DNA of 64,000 nucleotides from Frankia casuarinae (GCF_000013345.1 NC_007777.1:4526001-4590000), one strand, 5' to 3'. Counted from the first letter of the stretch, positions 44,027-52,407 are shown. Notes: a model not told the origin generated them from the sequence alone. A program made the numbers and translations.

Positions 44027-44401
44027 TCAGTTCGAGGCGGGGGCGGCGGTCTGCACCACCTCGAACGACCACAGCGTGGCCGCGGTGGCCGCGGGGGCAC
44101 CCTGCCCCCCCGCCGGGGCCCCGTGGCCCGCCGGAGCGCCCTGACCGGCCGCGGTCTGCTCCGCGGCCTGCCGGTGGCCCTCACCGAACGCCTGCGAGGA
44201 CTGCCACTTCTGGAAGTCCTCCTCGCTACGCCAACGGGTGTAGACGAGGTAGGTGTCCGTGCCCTCGATCGGGCGCAGCAGCTCGAACCATTCAAACCCG
44301 TCGGCCTGCTCCACCATCCCGGCGCGGCCGGCGAACCGCTTCTCCAGGGTGTCTCGCAGCTCTGCGGGCACGGTCAACACGTTGATCTTGACAACGCTCA
44401 T
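44027..44401 (-). CDS. Antibiotic biosynthesis monooxygenase (ABM) domain protein
   Basis: A 124-aa protein with a ferredoxin-like ABM fold: VVKINVLTVPAELRDTLEKRF, the central FEWFELLRPIEGTDTYLVYTRW and the aromatic KWQSSQAF helix. The fold is shared by quinone monooxygenases and IsdG-type haem oxygenases. The first half of the sequence resembles the haem-degrading branch, but a haem-binding histidine is not certain. A Gly/Ala/Gln-rich loop (QGAPAGHGAPAGGQGAP) has been inserted before the last strand. The start is ATG 44401, 53 bp from the divergent next gene. Confidence 0.8.
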   Translation of the reverse strand: MSVVKINVLTVPAELRDTLEKRFAGRAGMVEQADGFEWFELLRPIEGTDTYLVYTRWRSEEDFQKWQSSQAFGEGHRQAAEQTAAGQGAPAGHGAPAGGQGAPAATAATLWSFEVVQTAAPASN

Positions 44402-44454
44402 GTCTTCAACCGTAGTGCGCGGGATCCATCACCGCACCGCTAGAGTCCCCCGAC

Positions 44455-45087
44455 GTGCCAGGTCTTCCCCGTGTCGCCGTCCTCGGTCTCGATGCCGCCG
44501 GAGCCGCCGCGACAATCACACTCGCCGACGGTGGGCTGACCGTCACCGCGTTCTCCGAGGGCCCCGCGCCGCCGCCGTCCCTCGCCGAACTCGCCACGCA
44601 CGATCTGACTGATCGTGTCGTCGCCGTGACTCCCGCTACGTTGCGCCTGGTCGGAGCCGCCGCGCTCGGTCCGCCTTTTGAGGTGCATGGCGCTCCCCAG
44701 CCGGATGGCGAAGCCCACCCGCTCGGCGTTTTCGAGGCCGTGGTGCTCACCGGCCCGGCGGCGCGGCTAGGTCCGGCCGGGACGGGCTCGGCCCGTTTCG
44801 GCGAGGTCTTCGATCTCGAGGTTCCCTGGCTGTTCCATGTCGCGGGTCCCGCGCGGCTCGCGGCCGCCCAGGCCCGGTGGATCGGGGAATACCTGCGCGG
44901 GCGGTACGCGCCGCCGTCGCCCGATGAGATGGCCGCTCGCCCGCGACTGGCCGGCCGATCGCTGCGCGGCGGGACACACGGTCAGCTGACAGCGCTGGAC
45001 CGGGAGCTGCACGCGGGGCATACCCGGGCGGCCGAAGCCGGCTACCCGATGCCCCAGCCGCCTGGGACAGGCCTCAACCCGGGGTAG
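44455..45087 (+). CDS. Shortened flavin-monooxygenase-like protein
   Basis: A 210-aa protein starting at GTG 44455. The N-terminus (PRVAVLGLDAAGAAATITLADGG) looks like a degenerate Rossmann FAD motif in which the usual GxGxxG glycines are lost. The C-terminal part (FHVAGPARLAAAQARWIGEYLRGRYAPPSPDEM) closely resembles the C-terminal end of flavin-dependent monooxygenases (normally about 450 aa). Most of the FAD/NADPH-binding middle is missing. It may be a remnant or a protein with a new non-catalytic role. The open frame is clean and has normal GC-rich third positions. Its end overlaps a convergent aminotransferase by 14 bp. Confidence 0.65.
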   Translation: MPGLPRVAVLGLDAAGAAATITLADGGLTVTAFSEGPAPPPSLAELATHDLTDRVVAVTPATLRLVGAAALGPPFEVHGAPQPDGEAHPLGVFEAVVLTGPAARLGPAGTGSARFGEVFDLEVPWLFHVAGPARLAAAQARWIGEYLRGRYAPPSPDEMAARPRLAGRSLRGGTHGQLTALDRELHAGHTRAAEAGYPMPQPPGTGLNPG

Positions 45088-46291
45088 CCGGGGTAGCCGC
45101 CGGGGTGAGACGGGCAAGCCGCCGCGCCGCGGCCTCCAGGGTCGTGAGCTTCTTGGGGAAGCCGAACCGGATGATGTGGCGGCCGTCCGCCGGGTCCGCG
45201 AAGAACGACGAGCCGGGAACGGTGGCGACCCCGATCCCGGTGGCCAGCCGGCGAGCGAAGGCCACGTCGTCACCGGCCGGGTCGAGCGCGCGGGTGTCGC
45301 ACATCACGTAGTACGCCCCGTCCGGTTCCCGGAAGGTGAAGCCGGTCCGGGCGAGGGCCGCGCAGAGCAGGTCCCGCCGTTCCCGGTACTGCCGGGCGAG
45401 ATCGACGTAGTACGTCTGCGGCAGGTTCATCGCCGCCACCCCGCCGGCCTGCAACGGTGCCGCCGCCCCGACGGTGAGGAAGTCGTGCACCTTGCGGATC
45501 GCCGAGGTGTAGGCGGCGGGCGCGATCGTCCAGCCGACCCGCCAGCCGGTCACCGCGTAGGTCTTGGACAGCGCATTGATGGTGACGGTGCGGTCCTCCA
45601 ACCCGGGAACGGTGGCCGGCGGGATGTGGCCGCCCGGGCCCAGGTAATGGATGTGCTCGTAGATCTCGTCGGTGAACACGAGCGCGTCGTGGCGCTGGCA
45701 GAGCTCGGCGACGAGGTCCAATTCGGCGCGGCGCAGCACCTTGCCGGTCGGGTTGTGCGGGGTGTTCAGCACGATGGCGCGGGTGCGGTCGGAGAACGCC
45801 GCACGCAGCTCCGCCTCGTCGATCGTCCAGTCCGGGGCATGCAGGCGGACGAGCTTCGGCCGGGCGCCGGAGAGGATCGCGTCCGGGCCGTAGTTCTCGT
45901 AGAACGGCTCGAACATGATCACTTCGTCGCCGGGGTCGACCAGCGCAAGCATCGCCGCGATCATCGCCTCGGTGGAGCCGCAGGTCACACAGATCTCGGT
46001 GTCGGGGTCGACCGACCAGCCCGGGTAGGTTCCGGCCACCTTCGCGGCAACGGCGGCGCGGAACTCCGCGGCTCCCCACGTGATGGCGTACTGGTTCACG
46101 TCCGCGTCGATGGCGGCCTTGGCCGCCTCCTTGAGCTGCGGCGGGCAGGCGAAGTCGGGGAAGCCCTGCGCGAGGTTCACGGCGTCGTGCGCGAGAGCGA
46201 GCCGGGTCATCTCCCGGATCACCGATTCGGTGAAGGTCGCGGCCTTCGCGGAGACCCGCGGCCGGGCGGGCGTGGCGGTCTGGTCGGGCAC
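45074..46291 (-). CDS. Class I/II PLP-dependent aminotransferase
   Basis: A 405-aa fold-type I aminotransferase. The PLP lysine is in NALSKTYAVTGWRVGW (about K243). NTPHNPTGKV supplies the conserved Asn (about N180) and FTDEIYEH the aspartate; FGFPKK holds the substrate-binding arginine region (IIRFGF). The sequence is closest in feel to the kynurenine/methionine/DapC-type group (MetC-related KAT). The exact reaction, such as kynurenine-oxoglutarate or succinyldiaminopimelate transamination, is not decidable here. The start is ATG/GTG at 46291. Confidence 0.88.
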   Translation of the reverse strand: MPDQTATPARPRVSAKAATFTESVIREMTRLALAHDAVNLAQGFPDFACPPQLKEAAKAAIDADVNQYAITWGAAEFRAAVAAKVAGTYPGWSVDPDTEICVTCGSTEAMIAAMLALVDPGDEVIMFEPFYENYGPDAILSGARPKLVRLHAPDWTIDEAELRAAFSDRTRAIVLNTPHNPTGKVLRRAELDLVAELCQRHDALVFTDEIYEHIHYLGPGGHIPPATVPGLEDRTVTINALSKTYAVTGWRVGWTIAPAAYTSAIRKVHDFLTVGAAAPLQAGGVAAMNLPQTYYVDLARQYRERRDLLCAALARTGFTFREPDGAYYVMCDTRALDPAGDDVAFARRLATGIGVATVPGSSFFADPADGRHIIRFGFPKKLTTLEAAARRLARLTPAATPATPG

Positions 46292-46333
46292 CGTCTCATG
46301 ATGACGCCTCTCCCGGCCCGGTGTCCGGCGCCC

Positions 46334-46384
46334 CGGTGTCCGGGCCGACCCGGTGTCCGGGCCGACCCGGTGTCCGGGCCGACC
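46334..46384. repeat. 17-bp minisatellite upstream of the aminotransferase
   Basis: Three perfect copies of CGGTGTCCGGGCCGACC between the aminotransferase start and the RecB-like gene end. The unit length is not a multiple of three, consistent with non-coding DNA. Confidence 0.92.
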
Positions 46385-46417
46385 CGCCGGTCGCCGGCGC
46401 CCTGGTACGCCGATGCC

Positions 46418-47265
46418 TCAGTCCTCGTCGCCCTCGTCGCCGAGGGCGTCCCAGGGCTGGCGTTCGGGGCCGGCCGCCTGCCCCTCGGGGCAGTGGCTGC
46501 GGAAATCGCACCACGAGCACAGGGGGCCGGGGCTCGGCGGAAACGCCCGTTGCGGATCCTCACCCGCCCGCAGGGCCTCCGTCGCGCGCACGGCGTCCGC
46601 CGCGACCGACTCCGCCCGCCGCACGTGCCGGGCGATGCTCGCCTCGGTGTGCTCGGCGGCCGCGACCCGCCCACTGGGCACGTGGTGCAGCTCGACCCGC
46701 CGGCATGGTTGGCGCAGCATCCGCCCGGCGGCCAGGGCGTAGAGCGCGAGCGCCGGGGACGATCGCGCATCGTCGTCGGTGACCGGCCGGCGTCCGGTCT
46801 TGTAGTCGACGACGACCAGCTCCCCGTCCCGGTCGTCGAGACGGTCCACCCGTCCGGAGAAGGCCAGCGCCTCGGTACGGGCCGCGACCGAACGCTCGAC
46901 CCCGCGCGGCTCGGCCGCCGGATCGAGGTGCGCGACATAGTCATGCGCCATCCGCGCGCCGCGCTCGCGCCACCGGTACGACTGCTCACCGTCCCGGAAA
47001 CCCTCGTCGACCCACAGCAACCGCAACAGCGCCGCGGCCCGCTGTGGGACCCGTTGCTCGATCGGCCCCCCTCCCACCAGCGTCGCAGCGCGTTGTGCAC
47101 GCTGACGCCGAAGGAGGTGTGCGCCCAGGGCGGCCCCTTGGGCGGCCGCGGCCGGTCCAGATACGTCATCCGGTACCGGCGGGGGCAGTCCTCGAAGGCC
47201 GCCAGCCGCGACGGCGTGCAGGAAAAAAGCCGGCGGGGCAGGCCGGTGAGCTCCAGTTGCGCCAT
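46418..47265 (-). pseudogene. RecB-family (PD-(D/E)XK) exonuclease, frameshifted
   Basis: The N-terminus reads cleanly from ATG 47265 (SCTPSRLAAFEDCPRRYRMT, then SFGVSVHNALRRWWEGG) and then loses sense. The C-terminal two thirds continue in another frame (from IEQRVPQRAAALLRLL) down to 46418, with the nuclease motifs FSGRVDRLDD and VVVDYKTG and a C-terminal CSWCDFRSHC. The first cysteine in FEDCPRRYR plus that C-terminal triad would form an iron-sulfur cluster as in Cas4/AddB-type nucleases. The shift is at a run of six C (47066-47071; G on the coding strand). One extra G restores the frame as GAG GGG GGG CCG. This may be a sequencing error, a polymerase-slippage site or a true lesion. Confidence 0.78.
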
Positions 47266-47268
47266 CAC

Positions 47269-47668
47269 TCACTCTATAGTCTCTACCGGCCTCGCCTCGG
47301 TTACCGGACGCCCGCTCGGGCGGCGCCGCCCGAGTCAAGGCGAGGGGTTAATCAAGGCGAGGGGTTAATCAAGGCGAGGGATTAGTCGGGGTGGGGGTTA
47401 CCCAAGAGCCAGGGTGGAGGGTACCCAAGAGATCAGGCTCCTGGACGAATCGGCGCGCGGCTGGCATGCTCTTGCCATGCAGTGCAGTCGACTCACGTGC
47501 CGCCGACTCGCATGTCACGGCACGTCGCTACGGCTGTTTTATGGGGACCGGGCACGGTCCCCGCTCCGCCGCTGATCTCACGCGGCACAAGCGCCAGACC
47601 CAGGCCCGGTCCGCCTCCGGGTTGTCTCGGCCTGGGGTGCGCCGGGCCTCCGACCGAAAGGCCCACTT
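47269..47668. other. Intergenic region with palindrome and triplicate repeat
   Basis: 400 bp between the divergent RecB-like and chorismate mutase genes. It contains a perfect 20-bp palindrome at 47315-47334 (CTCGGGCGGCGCCGCCCGAG) and then three 17-bp repeats at 47335-47385. A GCATGC-centred patch at 47466-47483 and the leader of chorismate mutase follow. I find no convincing gene here. Confidence 0.6.
47335..47385. repeat. Three 17-bp direct repeats
   Basis: Two perfect copies of TCAAGGCGAGGGGTTAA and one diverged copy (ending GGGATTAG). They follow a 20-bp palindrome without a gap. The unit is less G/C-rich than the surroundings and carries GGTTAA, so it may be a set of protein-binding sites. 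Confidence 0.88.
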
Positions 47669-47950
47669 GTGGAGAACGTCGTCGACGCCCCCAGCACCGC
47701 GCCGGCCATCGCCTCGATCGACGAGGGACGACAGCTCATCGATGACATCGATGCTCAGCTGCGTGATCTCGTCGCGACCCGGCGGGATCTGTCCCAGCAG
47801 ATCCAAGCGCTGCGCTCGGCCGAGGGCGGGCCTCGCATCCAGCACGCCCGGGAGAACGAGATCATCGCGATCTGGGCGGACAAGCTGGGGCCTCGTGGGG
47901 TCGAGATCGCGATGGCGGTGCTGACGCTCTGCCGCGGTACCGTGCGGTAG
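47669..47950 (+). CDS. Chorismate mutase (AroQ type)
   Basis: A 93-aa all-helical chorismate mutase that converts chorismate to prephenate for Phe/Tyr synthesis. Visible family features are the ASIDEGRQLIDDIDAQLRDLVATRRDL helix start, the arginine in VATRRD, the lysine/arginine-rich loop GGPRIQHARENEI, and the final helix. It starts at GTG 47669 with AAAGG 8 nt upstream. It is short like the cytosolic actinobacterial AroQ-delta enzymes that are activated by binding DAHP synthase. No such partner is near. Confidence 0.88.
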   Translation: MENVVDAPSTAPAIASIDEGRQLIDDIDAQLRDLVATRRDLSQQIQALRSAEGGPRIQHARENEIIAIWADKLGPRGVEIAMAVLTLCRGTVR

Positions 47951-47964
47951 GCACCCGGGTATCC

Positions 47965-48011
47965 GCCGGTGCGGCGCGCGGCCGCCGTTCGCACCAGCCC
48001 GCCGCACCGGC
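47965..48011. terminator. Hairpin between convergent chorismate mutase and DUF1003 genes
   Basis: A 12-bp perfect stem (GCCGGTGCGGCG at 47965-47976 with CGCCGCACCGGC at 48000-48011) enclosing a 23-nt loop that itself can fold. It lies in the 68-bp gap between the convergent genes. Confidence 0.55.
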
Positions 48012-48018
48012 CCGATCA

Positions 48019-48630
48019 TCACGGCGGACGTAACGAACGCTCGCCCCCCCGCCGCCGTCGGCGTTCCCGGTCGCGGTCCTTCGCCCGGTCACCGTCCGGC
48101 CCCTCCAGCTCCGCGAGCAACCCCCGCAGCTCCGAACGCAGAAAGTCCCGGGTGGCGAGCTCGCCGATCGTGATGCGCATCGCGGCCAGTTCGCGGGCGA
48201 GGTATTCGGTGTCCTCGCGGTTACGGATGGTCTGCTCGCGGTCCTGGGCGAGGTTCGCGCGGTCCCGGTCATCCTGGCGGTTCTGCGCCAACAGGATGAG
48301 CGGTGCCGCGTACGCGGCCTGCAGCGACAGGACCAACGTCAGAAAGATGAACGGGAAATTGTCGAACCGGACGGACTGCGGGGCGATGATGTTGTAAGCG
48401 ACCCACAGCACAATCACGACGCTCTGCGCAACGAGGTACCGGGCCGTGCCGATGAAACGCGCCACCCGCTCCGCGATCCGCCCGAAGGCGTCCGGCTCGT
48501 AGGCGGAGCGCAGGGCGGACCGCCGGGACAGCCGCGGCTGATCGAGGCGGGCGCCTCGCGGCCGGCGGCGTCCCAGACCTCCCAGACCTCCCAGACGTCC
48601 CAGACCTCCCAGACCTCCCAGACGTCTCAT
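48019..48630 (-). CDS. DUF1003 family membrane protein
   Basis: A 203-aa protein of the DUF1003 family: two transmembrane segments in the middle (VAQSVVIVLWVAYNII and PFIFLTLVLSLQAAYAAPLIL, about residues 65-115), then the charged QNRQDDRDRANLAQDRE signature and a long cytoplasmic coiled region ending in an Arg/Asp/Glu-rich tail. The N-terminus has a Gly-Leu-Gly repeat. It overlaps the upstream CBS/MgtE-N gene by 4 bp (48627-48630), so the two are coupled. Function is unknown; relatives are proposed to act in ion or membrane homeostasis. Confidence 0.85.
   Translation of the reverse strand: MRRLGGLGGLGRLGGLGGLGRRRPRGARLDQPRLSRRSALRSAYEPDAFGRIAERVARFIGTARYLVAQSVVIVLWVAYNIIAPQSVRFDNFPFIFLTLVLSLQAAYAAPLILLAQNRQDDRDRANLAQDREQTIRNREDTEYLARELAAMRITIGELATRDFLRSELRGLLAELEGPDGDRAKDRDRERRRRRGGERSLRPP
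48572..48625. repeat. 9-bp minisatellite in the DUF1003 gene N-terminus
   Basis: Six copies of CCCAGACCT (two with G in place of the second C of CCT). In the coding frame they give the Gly-Leu-Gly repeats immediately after the start codon. Confidence 0.93.
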
Positions 48631-49976
48631 GAGGCGGCCGGGGAGCTGCCCGCCTCACCGCGGGAGCCTGGTTCCACGTCGCCCGCGGCGGGCGGAGTCA
48701 GTGCCCCGGGGGTCGCCCGCGCATCCACGTCCGCGTCGAGCTGTCGCTCCCGCCAGTTCGCGGGAAGCAGGTGGTCGAGCACGTCGTCGACGGTGACGAC
48801 GCCGACGAGCCGGCCGGCGCGGTCGAGAACCGGTGCCGCCACCAGGTTGTAGGACGCCAGATGACGGGTGACCTCGGCCAGCGGGGTCTCCGGCCGCAGC
48901 GAGGCGATGTCGACGTCGATCACGCCACCGACCAGGGTCGCCGGCGGCTCACGCAGCAGCCGCTGGAAGTGGGCGAGACCGAGGTAGCGGCCGGTGGGCG
49001 TCTCGTAGGGCGGACGCACCACGTAGACCTGCGCGGCGAGCGCCGGGGAAAGCTCGGGTTCGCGGATGCGGGCCAGCGCCTCGGCGACCGTCGCGTTCGG
49101 GGCGAGCACGACCGGCTCGCTGGTCATCATGCCGCCGGCCGTGTCGTCGGCGTAGAGCAGCAGACGGCGCACGCCGGCGGCCTCGTCGGGCTCCATCAGC
49201 CGCAGGAGACGCTCCGCGTCGTCGGCGGGCAGCTCGCCCAGCAGGTCCGCCGCGTCGTCGGGGCCCATCGCCTCCAGCACGTCGGCGGCCCGCTCGTCGG
49301 CGAGTCCCCCGAGCAGCTCGACCTGCTCGTCCTCCGGCAGCTCCTCGAGGACGTCGGCAAGCCGCTCGTCGTCAAGGGCGGCGGCGACCTCCGCGCGCCG
49401 TTTCTCGGACAGGTCATGCAGCAGCGACGCGAGGTCGGCGGGCCGCAGCTTCTCGAACGCAGCGAGCAGGTTCGCGGCCCCCTGCCCCTCCTCGGGCAGC
49501 GAGAAGCCGGTGACCTCGTCCCAGGCAACCGTCTTCACCTCGCCGCGCCGGCCCCGGCCGACCCGCACCGCCACCTGGTCGAGCACCCAGTCGCCGCCGC
49601 GGACCAGTTCGATCGCGGCGTCGACGACGGTCACCTCGACACCGGACGAGATGAGCGTCACCCGCCGGTCGAGCAGCTCGCCGAGCACCCGGGTCTCGTT
49701 CGGGCGCTGTTGGAAACGCCGCCAGCTCAGCCGGGCCGAGGACAGCACCACCGCGCCCGACTCCACCCCGGTGACCCGGCTCATCGGCACGAAGATCGGT
49801 CGGCGTTGGACCTCGACGGCCAGGCCCAGGACGCGGGGCGGCTCATGCCCGAGTCGCAGCGTCGCGATCACATCGCGCACCCTGCCGACCTGGTCGCCGT
49901 TCGGGTCCAGGACGAGCAGGCCCGCCAGCCGGCGGCAGTAGACGCGGGACGGGGCCGGGCGGGAGACCATGCCCAT
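48627..49976 (-). CDS. MgtE N-domain and CBS-pair protein without membrane channel
   Basis: A soluble protein of about 449 aa. The first 190 residues contain two PRC-barrel-like regions (LLVLDPNGDQVGRVRDVI). Next is an MgtE intracellular N domain built of alpha-helical repeats (LPEDEQVELLGGLADERAAD, LGELPADDAERLLRLMEPDEA), then a CBS-domain pair (ATVAEALARIREPELSP, ATVVGGVIDVD, DRAGRLVGVVTVDDVLDHLLP). MgtE Mg2+ channels continue with five membrane segments, which are absent here. This suggests a Mg2+- or nucleotide-responsive regulator. The start is uncertain (ATG 49976 or 49970). It is coupled to a DUF1003 membrane protein. Confidence 0.88.
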   Translation of the reverse strand: MGMVSRPAPSRVYCRRLAGLLVLDPNGDQVGRVRDVIATLRLGHEPPRVLGLAVEVQRRPIFVPMSRVTGVESGAVVLSSARLSWRRFQQRPNETRVLGELLDRRVTLISSGVEVTVVDAAIELVRGGDWVLDQVAVRVGRGRRGEVKTVAWDEVTGFSLPEEGQGAANLLAAFEKLRPADLASLLHDLSEKRRAEVAAALDDERLADVLEELPEDEQVELLGGLADERAADVLEAMGPDDAADLLGELPADDAERLLRLMEPDEAAGVRRLLLYADDTAGGMMTSEPVVLAPNATVAEALARIREPELSPALAAQVYVVRPPYETPTGRYLGLAHFQRLLREPPATLVGGVIDVDIASLRPETPLAEVTRHLASYNLVAAPVLDRAGRLVGVVTVDDVLDHLLPANWRERQLDADVDARATPGALTPPAAGDVEPGSRGEAGSSPAAS

Positions 49977-50163
49977 CACCGGGCGATGCCTGCGAAGTGC
50001 AACACACCGGCCCACGACGGCGCTGCAGACCTGTTCACGGCCGGAGGTTACCCGGCCCGGGACATCCCACAACCCGGAGAGGTCGGCCGGATCAACACCG
50101 TCGCGCGGGCCGCCGGCAAACCGCCCGGCGTTCCGGGGCCGGGGATCGGCCTACAGGCACTGC

Positions 50164-51645
50164 CTACAGGTACTGCCTCGACGGATTGACCATGGCGCGG
50201 ACGGTCTTGCCGTCATGGAACTCCCCGATCGCCGTCATCGACCAGGTGGGAGCCCCGCGATCGCGCTGCACCCGGCACATCACCAGTCCGGTGGACGGCT
50301 TGGAGTCGGACAGGTCGAACCGGACAAGCTCCTGCCCGGTGAGATCGTCATACAACCGGCAGTAGGCGTTACGCACCTCGACGAAGGTCTGTCCCTGGAA
50401 ACTGTTCACCGTGAAGATCAGGGTGACGACGTTCCCCGGCAGGGCACCGAGATCGACCAAGATTGTCTCGTCGTCCCCTTCGCCATGGCCGGTCAGGTTG
50501 TCCCCGGAGTGGCGCACGGCTCCCCGGGCGCCTTTCTTGGACATGAACCAGACCTTGTCGACGTCCTTGCCGCGCTCGTCGAACAGGATGCAGGACGCGT
50601 CGAGGTCGATCGACTTCCCGTGCTGGGCCGGATCCCACCCAAGGCCCATCCGGACCCGGGTGAGCGGCGGCGCGCCGGTCTTCACCAGCGAGACGCTCTG
50701 CCCCTTGGCGAGCGATACCCGCCCCTTGTCCAGGTTCACCCGGCCACCCTGCTGACCGGGCGCTCCCGGCGCGGGAGGCGGCGGACCCCACTGCTGACCA
50801 CCCGGCTGCGACCCCCACTGCGGGCCCCCCGCCGGGGTCGGCGCGGGCGGCGGACCCCACTGCGGCTGAGCGGGCGGGGGCGGCGGCGGACCCCACTGCT
50901 GACCGGGCGGGGGCTGCGGTGTCCCCCACTGCGGCTGACCGGGCGCTCCCGGCGCGGGAGGCGGCGGACCCCACTGCTGACCGCCCGGCTGCGACCCCCA
51001 GCGCGGGCCCCCCGCCGGGGTCGGCGCGGGAGGCGGCGGACCCCACTGCCGACCGCCCGGGGGCGTGCCGTACGGTGCCGGGGCTGCCTGCGGGTGGGGC
51101 GGGGCCACGGGTGGCTGCACGACCTGCGTCGCGGCCTCGGAGGTGCCGGGGTCGTCGACGGTGATGCCGAAGTCAGTCGCGATGCCGGCCAGCCCCGAGG
51201 CGTAGCCTTGGCCGACCGCCCGCACCTTCCAGGTCCCGGCGCGCCGGTAGAGCTCGACGAGAATCAGCGCCGTCTCGCTGCTCAGCCCGGACGGATCGAA
51301 GCGGACGAGCTCGGCGCCGCCACGCGCGTCCCGCACCACGATGCTCAGGCCGCGCAGGGCGGCGAAGGTGGCCGGCCCGCTGCCGTCGAGACTCCCGGTG
51401 ACGACCACCTTGTCCATCTCCGGCGGGACCGCGGCCAACGTGCACTCCAGCGCGGACGGCGGTACGAGACGCACCCCGGGACCCGTCGGCTGGTTGAAAA
51501 AGACGAAGTCGTCGTCGGTGCGCACCTTGCCGTGGATGGTCACCAGGATCGCCGCGATGTCCAGCGGACTCGACGAGGCGATCTCGACCCGGACGTCGGT
51601 AGTGGGCAACGCGGCGTTGCCGCCCTTGGTCAGCATCTGTGCCAT
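50164..51645 (-). CDS. Two-domain TerD-family protein
   Basis: A 493-aa protein starting at ATG 51645, with GGAGGGG 4-5 nt upstream. The N-terminal TerD-like domain covers about residues 1-155 and the C-terminal TerD domain about 335-493. The latter has the calcium-binding region of classical TerD (LGWDPAQHGKSIDLDASCILFD). Between them is a 170-residue Pro/Gly/Gln/Trp-rich linker made of repeated WGSQPGGQQWGPPPP-type units. TerD proteins bind Ca2+ and act with membrane stress-resistance complexes. No other ter genes lie near, so this looks like a free-standing member. Confidence 0.88.
   Translation of the reverse strand: MAQMLTKGGNAALPTTDVRVEIASSSPLDIAAILVTIHGKVRTDDDFVFFNQPTGPGVRLVPPSALECTLAAVPPEMDKVVVTGSLDGSGPATFAALRGLSIVVRDARGGAELVRFDPSGLSSETALILVELYRRAGTWKVRAVGQGYASGLAGIATDFGITVDDPGTSEAATQVVQPPVAPPHPQAAPAPYGTPPGGRQWGPPPPAPTPAGGPRWGSQPGGQQWGPPPPAPGAPGQPQWGTPQPPPGQQWGPPPPPPAQPQWGPPPAPTPAGGPQWGSQPGGQQWGPPPPAPGAPGQQGGRVNLDKGRVSLAKGQSVSLVKTGAPPLTRVRMGLGWDPAQHGKSIDLDASCILFDERGKDVDKVWFMSKKGARGAVRHSGDNLTGHGEGDDETILVDLGALPGNVVTLIFTVNSFQGQTFVEVRNAYCRLYDDLTGQELVRFDLSDSKPSTGLVMCRVQRDRGAPTWSMTAIGEFHDGKTVRAMVNPSRQYL
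50753..51031. repeat. Imperfect 95-bp duplication in the TerD linker
   Basis: The segments 50753-50848 and 50936-51031 are nearly identical at an offset of 183 bp (61 codons), giving an in-frame duplication of the Gly/Pro/Gln/Trp linker unit. Shorter related blocks lie between. Confidence 0.8.
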
Positions 51646-51758
51646 GAACCCCTCCAACGTCGCACCACGATAACTCCCGCACCGGCCACGACGGTTCCCG
51701 GGATCACTGCCGACCATACGATCGCAGGTATGGAACAACGTGGCGGGGCATCGGCCTG

Positions 51759-52337
51759 GTGAGCGACAGCGCGATCCTGCGATCGGTCGAGGAGCATGCG
51801 GCGGCGCTCTTCGGACCGGACACCGGTCGGGCCGCGGTCACGTTCCTCGGCACCGACCAGATCGAGGTGCTGCGGTTCGGCCCGGACCAGGCGGGCGTCA
51901 TCCGCTATCTCACCCTGGGTATGTCCCGGGAGCCGATGACGGCGGCGACGACGACCGTGCGCGACCCCGCCGGCCCGCGGGCCGAACTCGTGCTGTCCCT
52001 GCGCGGGCGGCGCGACAGCGTGCTGCGGCGGTTGGCCGTGCTGGCCGCCGTCCCGACGGTCGAGGGCCGTCCGGTGGCTCCCGGGTCCGGCCTGGATCTC
52101 GGGGAACCGCTCTGGGACGGCGCACCGTTCACCGCGGTGCTCGTCGGCGAGCCCGGCGGGCTCATCCCCGATCTCGCCACCGGGCTCGCACCTGTCCGCT
52201 TTCTCCCCCTGCTTCCGATGACCCCCAACGAGTCCGCCTACAAGCGGGTGCACGGCCCGGACGCGCTGCACCAGCGGTGGCTGGCGGCCGGGACGGATCT
52301 GCGCGACCCCGGCCGCCGGGAGGTCCATCTCGGCTGA
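51759..52337 (+). CDS. Suppressor-of-fused (SUFU) domain protein
   Basis: A 192-aa protein with a bacterial SUFU-like domain: the core includes VIRYLTLGMSREPM, RAELVLSLRGRRDSVLRRLAVLA and FLPLLPMTPNESAYKRVHG. Bacterial members often serve in immunity or polymorphic-toxin contexts, but no toxin gene is nearby and this single-domain form is common in actinobacteria. The start is GTG 51759. It is divergent from the TerD gene. Function unknown. Confidence 0.83.
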   Translation: MSDSAILRSVEEHAAALFGPDTGRAAVTFLGTDQIEVLRFGPDQAGVIRYLTLGMSREPMTAATTTVRDPAGPRAELVLSLRGRRDSVLRRLAVLAAVPTVEGRPVAPGSGLDLGEPLWDGAPFTAVLVGEPGGLIPDLATGLAPVRFLPLLPMTPNESAYKRVHGPDALHQRWLAAGTDLRDPGRREVHLG

Positions 52338-52407
52338 CCCCCGGCGTGGGGGTGATCCGCTGTGAACGGGCCGCGAGTTCATCCGTTTCCACTACTCTCA
52401 TCCAGTT

